Assembly (NCBI GenBank): GCA_030824725.1
Contig: JAPJRE010000121.1
Coordinates: 1-10,281, forward strand
DNA length: 10,281 nucleotides
Direction of reading: 5' to 3'
DNA from: Sphingomonas sp.
GTDB taxonomy: Bacteria > Pseudomonadota > Alphaproteobacteria > Sphingomonadales > Sphingomonadaceae
Part shown: piece by piece, positions 1-6,050 of the stretch
Numbering within the stretch: the first letter of the stretch is position 1
Layout of the letters: the number at the start of each line of letters is the position of its first letter
Position numbers and translations under genes: made by a program
Notes under the pieces: model-generated
Seen by the model: only the letters and a program-made list of their open reading frames with translations
Databases searched by the model: none
Told to the model about the DNA's origin: nothing

Positions 1-2
1 GT

Positions 3-140
3 GCCGCCTCCCCCCTCGCCCCCGCCTACCTGCGCGCGCGCCAGGGGGGTTGTACACCAGACATCGCCTTGCCGAAGGTCCTGCTTGCCTCGCCCCGGGC
101 GATCACCGACTTCTACCGACGAAACGATCTGCGCCGGTAA
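3..140 (+). CDS. C-terminal end of an unrecognised protein (partial, enters from the left)
   Basis: The frame beginning at base 3 is open from the window edge to a TAA at 138-140 and encodes 45 residues ending in ITDFYRRNDLRR. Most codons end in G or C, as in the certain genes here. The exceptions are a short patch around 41-57 (ggt, tgt, aca, cca) and a few scattered codons. The other two plus frames through this stretch give proline- and arginine-rich translations typical of shadow frames. Its start lies outside the window, so no family can be assigned; no motif is visible in the tail. It converges on the 72-residue gene at 396-178, leaving 37 bases between the stops. It could also be a chance open frame, because 45 codons is short in DNA this rich in GC. 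Confidence 0.45.
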   Translation, partial: AASPLAPAYLRARQGGCTPDIALPKVLLASPRAITDFYRRNDLRR

Positions 141-156
141 GCACGCGCCCTGAACG

Positions 157-176
157 ATGGCCGTCCGCCATTCCTT
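157..176. terminator. weak hairpin between convergent genes
   Basis: ATGGC (157-161) and GCCAT (167-171) can pair around a 5-base loop, followed on the plus strand by TCCTT. It sits between two convergent stops (140 and 178), where a shared terminator would be expected. The stem is only 5 bp and the T tract is interrupted, so it may have no function. Confidence 0.2.
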
Positions 177-177
177 C

Positions 178-396
178 TCAGGCGAACAGCGACAGCGTTC
201 CGCTTTCCAGCGCTTCGGGGATGGTCAGCCGATCACCGTGGCTGACATCGTGCGTGGTGGGCTGCGGCACCAGGTTCCAGGGCGTCACCACCGCGTCGCA
301 CCAGGCGGTGAACAGGCCCGACGACCAGGCCCGGAGGCTCTCTTCGGATTCGGGCAAGATGCCCGTGCCGATGTTCGGTTCCAGTCGCATCGTCAT
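178..396 (-). CDS. 72-residue hypothetical protein downstream of fixJ
   Basis: I do not recognise this protein. It is small and acidic in its first third, with an aromatic-rich centre (residues about 24-41: W24, F29, W32, W40) and proline, threonine and histidine around 44-53. It has one cysteine (C33), no signal peptide and no clear membrane span. The ATG at 396-394 was chosen because AGGGAG lies 8 bases upstream on the minus strand. An upstream in-frame ATG (447) lacks such a site and would add an arginine- and glycine-rich stretch of shadow character. A second ATG two codons in is also possible. The gene follows fixJ on the same strand after a 97-base gap that holds a possible promoter and inverted repeat, so it may be a separately transcribed target of FixJ. 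That link is inference from position only. Confidence 0.7.
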   Translation of the reverse strand: MTMRLEPNIGTGILPESEESLRAWSSGLFTAWCDAVVTPWNLVPQPTTHDVSHGDRLTIPEALESGTLSLFA

Positions 397-449
397 CGCA
401 CCCACTCCCTGTCCGCGTGGTCGATCCCGTACTCCCCCGAGTCCCATTC

Positions 450-470
450 CTTATACCGCAGGAACTACGG
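450..470 (-). promoter_or_regulatory. possible promoter and inverted-repeat operator for the 72-residue gene
   Basis: On the minus strand TATAAG (455-450) resembles a -10 hexamer. Directly upstream of it lies an imperfect inverted repeat at 470-456, reading CCGTAG-TTC-CTGCGG, in which 5 of 6 arm positions are complementary. A dyad in the space of the -35 element is where an activator such as a LuxR-type DNA-binding protein could dock. The adjacent fixJ encodes such a regulator. No good -35 hexamer is visible at normal spacing. The assignment to FixJ is a guess from neighbourhood. Confidence 0.33.
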
Positions 471-492
471 GAATGCACGGTACTGCAATCGT

Positions 493-1110
493 TTAGCTTT
501 CCCCCATTCCCGCCGCGAAGGCGATTCTGAGCGCCTCGGACAGGCTCTTCGCGCCGAGCTTCGCCATCACGTTCGCCCGGTGCACCTCCACCGTCCGCGC
601 CGAGATGCCGAGATCATAGGCGATGGTCTTGTTGGGATAGCCCTGCGCCAGCCCCTCCAGCACCTCGCGCTCGCGCACGGTGAGCGCGCCGAGCAGCGTC
701 TCGGCATCGGCGGCACGTGCCTTGACGTCCTCGGCCGCCTCGAGCCGCTCGAAGCCGCGGTTGATCGCGTCGATCAGCGCGCGGCTCTCCATCGGCTTTT
801 CGAGGAAATCGACCGCGCCCGCCTTCATCGCCTTCACCGCCAGCGAGACGTCGCCATGGCCTGTGAGCACGATCACCGGCAACGCGATGCCGCGCGCGTG
901 GAGTTCCTGCTGCACCTCCAGCCCGTCCATTTCCGGCATGCGCACGTCGAGCAGCACGCAGCCGGGCTCGACATGGCGCGCCTCCTTGAGGAACGCGACG
1001 CCCGAGGGCCAGGTCTGCACCGCAAAGCCCGAGGTCTTGAGCATGAAGCTGGCGGAGCGGCGGACGCCATCCTCGTCGTCGACGATATGGACGAGGCGCT
1101 TGTCGGTCAC
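493..1110 (-). CDS. fixJ: FixJ-family two-component response regulator
   Basis: A 205-residue protein with an N-terminal receiver (about 5-120) and a C-terminal LuxR/FixJ-type helix-turn-helix (about 140-203), the usual FixJ length and order. Receiver residues are complete: acidic pair D11-D12, phospho-acceptor D55 in LLDVRMPEMDG, T83 in VLTGHGD, and K105 in EKP. The DNA-binding half carries LTVREREVL (143-151), PNKTIAYDLGIS (159-170) and the recognition-helix segment RTVEVHRANVMAKL (172-185), nearly the textbook FixJ sequence. The start is GTG at 1110-1108, with AAGAAGGA 8 bases upstream. The GTG overlaps the fixL stop by 4 bases (GTGA), so it is translationally coupled to its kinase. In the known family FixJ is phosphorylated by FixL under low oxygen and activates transcription, often of fixK. 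No fixK is in this window, so its targets are unknown. Confidence 0.93.
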   Translation of the reverse strand: MTDKRLVHIVDDEDGVRRSASFMLKTSGFAVQTWPSGVAFLKEARHVEPGCVLLDVRMPEMDGLEVQQELHARGIALPVIVLTGHGDVSLAVKAMKAGAVDFLEKPMESRALIDAINRGFERLEAAEDVKARAADAETLLGALTVREREVLEGLAQGYPNKTIAYDLGISARTVEVHRANVMAKLGAKSLSEALRIAFAAGMGES

Positions 1111-2876
1111 GAGGTCGTTCCTTCTTCTACATGGACGAGGGTGAAGTGGAAGCAGCTGCCGCCGCCCTCGCGCGGCTCCAGCCAGATGCGGCCGCCATTG
1201 GCCTCGACGATCGTGCGGCAGATCGAAAGGCCCAGCCCCATGCCGTCCGCCTTGGTGCTGTGGAAGGCGCGGAACAGGTCCTCGGCGACTTCGGCGGCGA
1301 CCCCGGGGCCGGTATCCGCCACCGTCACCCGCACGAAGCCGGGCGCCTCCAACCGACTGGAAATGGTCAGCCGCCGCTCGGGCGAATCGGCCATCGCCTC
1401 GATCGCGTTGCGCATCAGGTTGATCAGCACCTGCTGAATCTGGATGCGATCGACCAGCACCGGCCCCGCGGCGGGATCGAACAGGAATTCCGCGACGACG
1501 CCCTTCTCGCGCGCGCCGATCAGCGCCAGCTTGCAGGCTTCGTCGACCAGATCGGGGATGTGCTCGACACTCTTCTCCACCTCGCCGCGCGCGACGAACT
1601 CGCGCAGGCGGCGGACGATGGTGCCCGCGCGCAGCGCCTCCTGCGCGGTATCGTCGAGCGCCTCGCGAATCATCGGCAGATCGTCCGGATCGCCTGAGTC
1701 GAGCAGGTTGGAGACGCCCCGCACATAGTTCACCACCGCGGTAATGGGCTGGTTGAGCTCGTGCGCCAGCGTCGACGCCATGGTGCCCATCGCGCTCACC
1801 CGCGCGGCGTGGATCAGGCCGGAACGCAGTTCCTCGATCCGCTGCTCGGCGCGCTGCTTGTCGCTCAAATCGCGGATGAAGCCGGTGAAGACCCGCTCGC
1901 CCTCGGTCATCGCCTCGCCGACCGACAGCTCGATCGGGAAGGTCGATCCGTCGCGCCGCCGACCGGTGACGGTGCGGCCGGTGCCGATGATCCGGCGCTC
2001 GCCGGTTTCCAGATAGCGGCGGATATAGCCGTCGTGCCGCGCCCCGTCCCCTACCGGCATCAGCAGGCTGACATTGGCGCCGACCACCTCGTCCTCGGCA
2101 TAGCCGAACATCCGCTCGGCGGCGGCGCTGAACGAGACGATGTTGCCGCGCTCGTCGATGATCACCATCGCGTCGAGCACCGTCGCCAGGATCGAGCGGA
2201 GATGGTTGGCGGCGGCGGTGGCCTGGCGCTCGCTGGCGCGCTGCTCGGTGATGTCGCGGATCACCTTGCCGAAGCCGCGCAGCCGCCCGTCGGGGCCGCG
2301 CAGCGGGGTGATCAGCACCTGGGCGAGGAACTCGCTGCCGTCCTTGCGCAGGCGCCAGTCCTCTTCCTCCAGCTTCCCGTCGCGCAGCGCCGCGTCGAGA
2401 TCGGCGCGCGGCTTGCCCGCCGCAACGGCCGAGGCCGGATAGAACAGGCCCATGTCGCAGCCGAGCACCTCGTCCTCGCGCCAGCCCTTCAGCCGCTCCG
2501 CACCCTCGTTCCAGAAGGACACGCGGCCCTTGGGATCGACGGTGTAGATCGCATAGCCGACCGCGCCGTCGATCAGCAGGTTGAGCTCGGCAGCGAGTTC
2601 GTCGGCGCGATCGGCCCGCCTTCGGGCATCGGCCTCCTCAGCACGCAGGCGGCGGCGCAGGGCACGGCTGTAGGAGGCGAGCAGCAGGATCGCCGCGGCC
2701 CAGGCGAACAGCACGCCGACGAGCACATAGCGCTCGCCGCGCGAGACCAACGGCGCCAGCGCCAGGCCGGAGACGAGCAGCAGCAGCGTCGCCATCGCCT
2801 CGGGGATGCGCCGTCGAAGCCGGTCGCCCAGCGTCACCGGCGCCGGCATGTCGAACTGCGGCAATGGGAAGTTCAT
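1107..2876 (-). CDS. fixL: FixL-type heme-PAS oxygen-sensor histidine kinase
   Basis: A 589-residue membrane kinase. Two hydrophobic segments (about 29-45 and 50-68) are followed by a basic, charged linker, PAS 1 (about 97-212), PAS 2 (about 224-340), a HisKA domain with the phospho-acceptor H372 in AHELNQP, and an ATPase domain with N490, DTGPG (521-525) and GMGLGLS (545-551). PAS 2 matches the FixL heme pocket as I recall it from Bradyrhizobium, with a constant offset of 81. The proximal heme ligand His200 corresponds to H281 (RHDGY), Arg206 to R287, Ile215 to I296, Arg220 to R301 and Leu236 to L317; Ile238 is V319. PAS 1 lacks these residues. It should therefore bind heme and switch kinase activity with oxygen. 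The ATG overlaps the stop of the upstream receiver gene by 4 bases (ATGA) and has no clear ribosome site of its own, pointing to coupled translation. Two membrane spans differ from the four of S. meliloti FixL. Confidence 0.92.
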   Translation of the reverse strand: MNFPLPQFDMPAPVTLGDRLRRRIPEAMATLLLLVSGLALAPLVSRGERYVLVGVLFAWAAAILLLASYSRALRRRLRAEEADARRRADRADELAAELNLLIDGAVGYAIYTVDPKGRVSFWNEGAERLKGWREDEVLGCDMGLFYPASAVAAGKPRADLDAALRDGKLEEEDWRLRKDGSEFLAQVLITPLRGPDGRLRGFGKVIRDITEQRASERQATAAANHLRSILATVLDAMVIIDERGNIVSFSAAAERMFGYAEDEVVGANVSLLMPVGDGARHDGYIRRYLETGERRIIGTGRTVTGRRRDGSTFPIELSVGEAMTEGERVFTGFIRDLSDKQRAEQRIEELRSGLIHAARVSAMGTMASTLAHELNQPITAVVNYVRGVSNLLDSGDPDDLPMIREALDDTAQEALRAGTIVRRLREFVARGEVEKSVEHIPDLVDEACKLALIGAREKGVVAEFLFDPAAGPVLVDRIQIQQVLINLMRNAIEAMADSPERRLTISSRLEAPGFVRVTVADTGPGVAAEVAEDLFRAFHSTKADGMGLGLSICRTIVEANGGRIWLEPREGGGSCFHFTLVHVEEGTTS

Positions 2877-3253
2877 CGCGCGAGCGCGCCGAGCAGCTCG
2901 AGTCGGCCGACCGGCTTCTTCACCACATGCGCGAACCCGGCGGCGCGGGCCTCGTCATCGAGCTCGGCATGGCTCTGCCCGATCAGGATCGCCCGCCCCT
3001 TCCAGCCGCGCAGCGCCAGCTGGCGGAGCAGGTGGATGGCGTCGCCGTCGGACAGCTCGCGCGCGATAAGCAGCGTGCGGATCTGGTCGAGCGTCGCTTC
3101 CGCCATCGCGGCGGCGGCGGAGGCGAAGGCGCGCACCTCCATCCCGCAGCCCTGGAGCAGCAATTGCAGCGCGCGGCGCGACTCGTCCTGCGAATCGACC
3201 AGCAGCACGCGCTCGCGCGGGGCGCGGCTCGGCATGGGGACGCCTTCCTTCAT
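2873..3253 (-). CDS. degenerate single-domain receiver, possible FixT-like modulator of FixL
   Basis: A stand-alone receiver-like domain of 126 residues with no output domain. The fold signature is present: VLLVD (16-20), LLQGCGMEV (32-40), and VKKP near the C-terminus with the conserved K113. The active site is broken. The phospho-acceptor aspartate is replaced by A64 (in LLIARELSDGD), the second acid of the acidic pair is S21, and the Thr/Ser switch position falls at I91/G92. It therefore probably cannot be phosphorylated. It overlaps fixL by 4 bases. In Caulobacter, FixT, a small receiver-like protein, inhibits FixL, and its iron-sulfur form depends on cysteines. This protein has only C36, so any similarity would be of role, not mechanism. 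The ATG at 3253 has GAGGTG 5 bases upstream. The ATG at 3235, with AAGGA further off, would give 120 residues. The function is inferred from context. Confidence 0.82.
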   Translation of the reverse strand: MKEGVPMPSRAPRERVLLVDSQDESRRALQLLLQGCGMEVRAFASAAAAMAEATLDQIRTLLIARELSDGDAIHLLRQLALRGWKGRAILIGQSHAELDDEARAAGFAHVVKKPVGRLELLGALAR

Positions 3254-3317
3254 GCGCGCACCTCGCGCGGTACAAGGAGGGAAGAAGGGCAGACGCTAGA
3301 ACGCATGCCGCCAAACT

Positions 3318-3346
3318 ATGCGGCCCGCATCTGCAGCGTCATGCGG
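3318..3346. promoter_or_regulatory. palindrome with extra half-site upstream of the receiver-fixLJ genes
   Basis: ATGCGG (3318-3323), one C, then CCGCAT (3325-3330) form a perfect 13-base dyad. A third ATGCGG copy lies at 3341-3346, and a six-base palindrome TACGTA lies at 3352-3357. All are in the 138-base gap between the sulfite-oxidase-like gene and the receiver gene, 65 to 100 bases upstream of the latter's start. This would suit an operator controlling the sensory operon. I cannot name a regulator and could not find a convincing -35/-10 pair. In GC-rich DNA a dyad this short can occur by chance. Confidence 0.3.
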
Positions 3347-3391
3347 ATAGCTACGTATTGGCGCTCGGGTGTTTGTTGGTCGCCTTGCGGC

Positions 3392-4036
3392 TCAGTGCGA
3401 ATAGCGTTCCTCGGCCCAGGGGTCGCCGCGCAGGTGATAGCCGTTCACTTCCCAGAAGCCCGGCCGGTCACGCCCGATAACCTCGATGCGCGCGATCCAC
3501 TTGGCGCTCTTCCAGAAATAGAGATGCGGCACCACCAGCCGCGCCGGGCCGCCATGGTCGCGGTGGAGCGGCTTGCCTTCCCAGCGATGCGCGATCAGCG
3601 CGTCGGGCGCGGCGAAATCGGCGAGCAGCAGGTTGGTGGTATAGCCGTCATAGCCGTGGAGCATCACCGCCTCGGCCTCGTCGCGCGGCTCGACCATGGC
3701 GAGCAGCCGCTGGGTGGCGACGCCCGCCCAGCGATTGTCGTAGCGCGACCAGCTGGTGACGCAGTGGATGTCACTCACCCGCTCGTCGGTGGCCAGCGCC
3801 TCGAAGCCGGGCCAGTCGAGCGTCAGCGGGCGGGCGACCATGCCGTCGATGGTCAGCCGCCAGCGGTCGGCGTGCACCTCCGGCTGGCGGCCAAGATCAA
3901 GCACCGGCCAGTTGGTGACGAGGTGCTGGCCCGGCGGCAGCCGCTCGGTGTCCGGGCGCGCGATGCGGCCGGTGAGGAACTTGCCCGCCTCGGCCCAGGC
4001 GCGCTTGGATCGGGTGAGCTTGCTGTCCTCGTCCAT
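3392..4036 (-). CDS. sulfite-oxidase-like molybdopterin oxidoreductase, cytoplasmic type
   Basis: A 214-residue protein of the sulfite oxidase/YedY superfamily, resembling the short YuiH-like members annotated as sulfite-oxidase-like oxidoreductase. The molybdenum-ligand cysteine is C92 in HCVTSWS (91-97). Other family marks are LTIDGMV (61-67), GYTTN (131-135), and HGGPARLVVPHLY (161-173), followed by WKSAKWI (175-181) and FWEVNGYH (194-201). There is no Sec or Tat signal peptide, no heme domain and no dimerisation domain, so it probably acts in the cytoplasm. The substrate is unknown; the family name does not prove sulfite oxidation. The ATG has AAGGGAAG about 7 bases upstream and begins 15 bases after the stop of the FAD oxidoreductase gene. 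The two are thus likely co-transcribed, and the flavoprotein is a possible though unproven electron partner. Confidence 0.88.
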   Translation of the reverse strand: MDEDSKLTRSKRAWAEAGKFLTGRIARPDTERLPPGQHLVTNWPVLDLGRQPEVHADRWRLTIDGMVARPLTLDWPGFEALATDERVSDIHCVTSWSRYDNRWAGVATQRLLAMVEPRDEAEAVMLHGYDGYTTNLLLADFAAPDALIAHRWEGKPLHRDHGGPARLVVPHLYFWKSAKWIARIEVIGRDRPGFWEVNGYHLRGDPWAEERYSH

Positions 4037-4051
4037 CGGGCGCTTCCCTTG

Positions 4052-5428
4052 TCAGGCCGGCTTCCGCTCGCCGGCGATGGTGGGCAATAGCTCGGACACG
4101 GTCGGGTGGATATGCACCGCGTGCGCCAGGTCGGTGGCCGTCCCCTGCTTCACCATCAGGTCGAGCACGCCGTGGATCGCCTCGTCGCCGCTGGTGCCGA
4201 GAATCGCGCCGCCGAGGATGCGGCCGCTGTCCGCATCGGTGACGAGCTTCATGAAACCGAGCGATTCGTCCTTCTCCACCGCGCGGCCCACCCGCGTCAT
4301 CGGCCGCTTGCCGACTTCGATACGGTGCCCCGCCTTCTTCGCCTCGGCCTCGCCCATCCCGACGCGGCCGAGCGGGGGATCGATGTACAGCGCATAGGCG
4401 GGAATGCGGTCGGTCACCTTGCGGTCGGCGCCGTCGAGCAGGTTGTCGGCGACGATCTCGAAGTCGTTATACGCCGTGTGCGTGAAGGCACCGCGGCCGT
4501 TGCAGTCGCCCATCGCCCAGATGTGCGCGACATTGGTGCGCAGCCGGTCATCGACCTGGACATAGCCGCGCGTATCCGTTGCCACGCCCGCCGCATCCAG
4601 CCCGAGATCATCGGTATTGGGGGTCCGGCCGACCGCGAGCAGCACATGGCTGCCGAGCACTTCGGGGCGGCCCTCGTGGCAGTCGACGCCGACCAGCACG
4701 TCCTCGCCCTGGGACGCGAAGCGGATGCACTCCGCGCCGGTGCGGATCGCGATGCCCTCGGCTTCGAGAATGTCGCGCACCGCATCGGAGATTTCGGGAT
4801 CCTCGCGGCCGATCAGCCTGGGGCCCTTCTCGACGATCGTCACCTCGGCGCCGAAGCGGCGGAACATCTGGCCGAACTCCAGCCCGATATAGCTGCCGCC
4901 GACCACCACCAGATGGCGCGGCACCGCATCCAGCTTGAGGATCGTGCTGTTGGTCAGGAACGGCACCGCGTCGACGCCCGGCATGTCCGGTACCAGCGCG
5001 CGGCCGCCGACGTTGAGGAAGATGCGATCGGCCTCCAGCACCTCGTCACCGACGCGGACGCGATGCGGCGATTCGAACCGCGCCTGCCCGAAGAACAGCG
5101 TGCAGTGCGCCATGCCGTCGATCCAGCGCCGGAGCGACGCGCGCGAGTCTGCGGAAATCTTGTCCGCCCGCGCCCGCACCCTGGCGAAATCGATGCCGAC
5201 CTCGCCGCCGATGGTCACGCCGAAATCGGCGGCGCGACGGGCCATGTGCGCGGCATAGGCGCTGGCGACCAGGGTCTTGGTCGGCTTGCAGCCGGTATTG
5301 ACGCAGGTGCCGCCGAGCAGATGCCGCTCGACCAGCGCCACCGCCATGCCCGCGTCGCTCAGCCGCCCGGCCAGCGGCGTCCCCGCCTGCCCCGCGCCGA
5401 TGACGATCGCGTCGAACCTGCGGCTCAT
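4052..5428 (-). CDS. mercuric-reductase-like FAD pyridine-nucleotide disulfide oxidoreductase
   Basis: A 458-residue class I flavoprotein of the lipoamide dehydrogenase/mercuric reductase group. It has the FAD-binding GAGQAG (11-16), a redox-active disulfide C42/C47 in GGTCVNTGCKPTK, and NAD(P)-binding VVVGGSYIGLEF (174-185). It also has the second FAD motif around AMGDCNGRGAF (305-315) and a dimerisation domain ending with HIHPTVSE (439-446), which supplies the His-Glu catalytic base. It lacks both the N-terminal HMA metal-binding domain and the C-terminal paired cysteines of true MerA, and no mer genes are near. It should reduce some disulfide or other acceptor with NAD(P)H, but the substrate is open. 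The ATG at 5428 was chosen over a longer open frame (to 5626) because the protein then begins at MSRRFDAIVIGAG. The ATG overlaps the upstream DUF4126 stop by 4 bases and lacks a clear ribosome site, indicating coupling. Confidence 0.9.
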   Translation of the reverse strand: MSRRFDAIVIGAGQAGTPLAGRLSDAGMAVALVERHLLGGTCVNTGCKPTKTLVASAYAAHMARRAADFGVTIGGEVGIDFARVRARADKISADSRASLRRWIDGMAHCTLFFGQARFESPHRVRVGDEVLEADRIFLNVGGRALVPDMPGVDAVPFLTNSTILKLDAVPRHLVVVGGSYIGLEFGQMFRRFGAEVTIVEKGPRLIGREDPEISDAVRDILEAEGIAIRTGAECIRFASQGEDVLVGVDCHEGRPEVLGSHVLLAVGRTPNTDDLGLDAAGVATDTRGYVQVDDRLRTNVAHIWAMGDCNGRGAFTHTAYNDFEIVADNLLDGADRKVTDRIPAYALYIDPPLGRVGMGEAEAKKAGHRIEVGKRPMTRVGRAVEKDESLGFMKLVTDADSGRILGGAILGTSGDEAIHGVLDLMVKQGTATDLAHAVHIHPTVSELLPTIAGERKPA

Positions 5429-5886
5429 AGCGAGGCCGCCACGAACGCCGCGACGCCGATCGCCGCGAGATCCTCGACCAGCGCGGCGGGAAGGTCGGTG
5501 CCGAACGCGCGGGTCAGCCCCATCCGCGCCGCATAGCCGCCGAAAGTGCCGATCACCGCGCCGACAACCCCGGCGGCGAGGCACAGGGGCAGCGAGCTCG
5601 CCGCCAGCCCGATCGCGGCACCGCACAGCGCGCCCGACAGCAGCCGCCCGATAAAGCCGGGGGGCGACTTGCGGCTGGGCGTGGTCGGCAGCTTGTCCGC
5701 AGCATATTCACCGATCGCGAGCGCCGTGAAGATCCACGGCGTCCCCCACCAGCCCAGCCAGCCGAGCCACGTGCCGGTAAGCGGCAGCCAGCCGGCAGCG
5801 GCCGCCCAGGCGATCGCCATGGGCGCGGTCATGGTGCGCATGCCGGCGACGATGCCGATCAGCAGCGCGAGGACGAGGGGCGGCAT
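5425..5886 (-). CDS. DUF4126 family membrane protein
   Basis: A 153-residue integral membrane protein with hydrophobic segments at about 3-15, 20-34, 48-60, 83-97, 99-118 and 137-152. The N-terminal ALLIGIVAGMRTMT and the polar GEYAADKLPTTPSR (59-72) with the following PPG are typical of the DUF4126 family, whose biochemical role is not known to me. The ATG at 5886 was chosen because GGGAGA lies 7 bases upstream and the hydrophobic N-terminus then starts at once. An ATG five codons earlier (5901) has a poorer site and would add a short polar leader. It heads the minus-strand cluster and overlaps the FAD oxidoreductase gene by 4 bases, so the two proteins are made together. A membrane role for the redox pair is only a possibility. 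Confidence 0.83.
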   Translation of the reverse strand: MPPLVLALLIGIVAGMRTMTAPMAIAWAAAAGWLPLTGTWLGWLGWWGTPWIFTALAIGEYAADKLPTTPSRKSPPGFIGRLLSGALCGAAIGLAASSLPLCLAAGVVGAVIGTFGGYAARMGLTRAFGTDLPAALVEDLAAIGVAAFVAASL

Positions 5887-6050
5887 CGGCAGGTCTCCCA
5901 TAGGCGGCACCCACCCAGCGCCTTCTGCGCGTCCGCGCAACTGCACTTGGGTATGGTCCCGCCGCCAACGAAACGCACCGCCACGGGTTGCAAGCCGCGA
6001 CCGATTGACCGATCAGGCGCCCCAACCAAGCCCTACAGGAGAACCCGGCC
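5887..6050. promoter_or_regulatory. divergent intergenic region between DUF4126 and frmA
   Basis: These 164 bases lie between genes transcribed in opposite directions and must hold promoters for both. A tandem 8-base repeat, GACCGATT then GACCGATC (5999-6014), stands 37 to 52 bases before the frmA start and could be an operator. A TTGCAA (5988-5993) could be a -35 for frmA, but no convincing -10 follows at normal spacing. The frmA ribosome site AGGAGA is at 6037-6042. No frmR-like repressor gene adjoins. Confidence 0.4.

Noticed and set aside
157..1437. Long plus-strand open frame of 426 codons opposite fixJ and fixL
   Set aside because: It is the complement of certain genes. Its translation is rich in Arg, His and Ala with no domain, as expected of shadow frames in GC-rich DNA.
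1761..4090. Two long plus-strand frames (1761-3299 and 2864-4090) opposite fixL, the receiver and the sulfite-oxidase-like gene
   Set aside because: Both run antisense to genes with clear motifs and show low-complexity composition without family signatures.
4106..5536. Plus-strand open frame of 476 codons opposite the FAD oxidoreductase
   Set aside because: The minus-strand gene has full flavoprotein motifs. The antisense frame reads as His/Asp/Ala-rich shadow sequence.
5429..5626. N-terminal extension of 66 codons for the FAD oxidoreductase
   Set aside because: It is arginine-rich shadow of the DUF4126 gene. The flavoprotein starts naturally at MSRRFDAIVIGAG with a 4-base overlap.
6004..6016. 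Possible FNR/FixK box (TTGAC...ATCAG) before frmA
   Set aside because: The half-sites are too close (2 bases instead of 4) and imperfect, so it does not fit the TTGAT-N4-ATCAA pattern.
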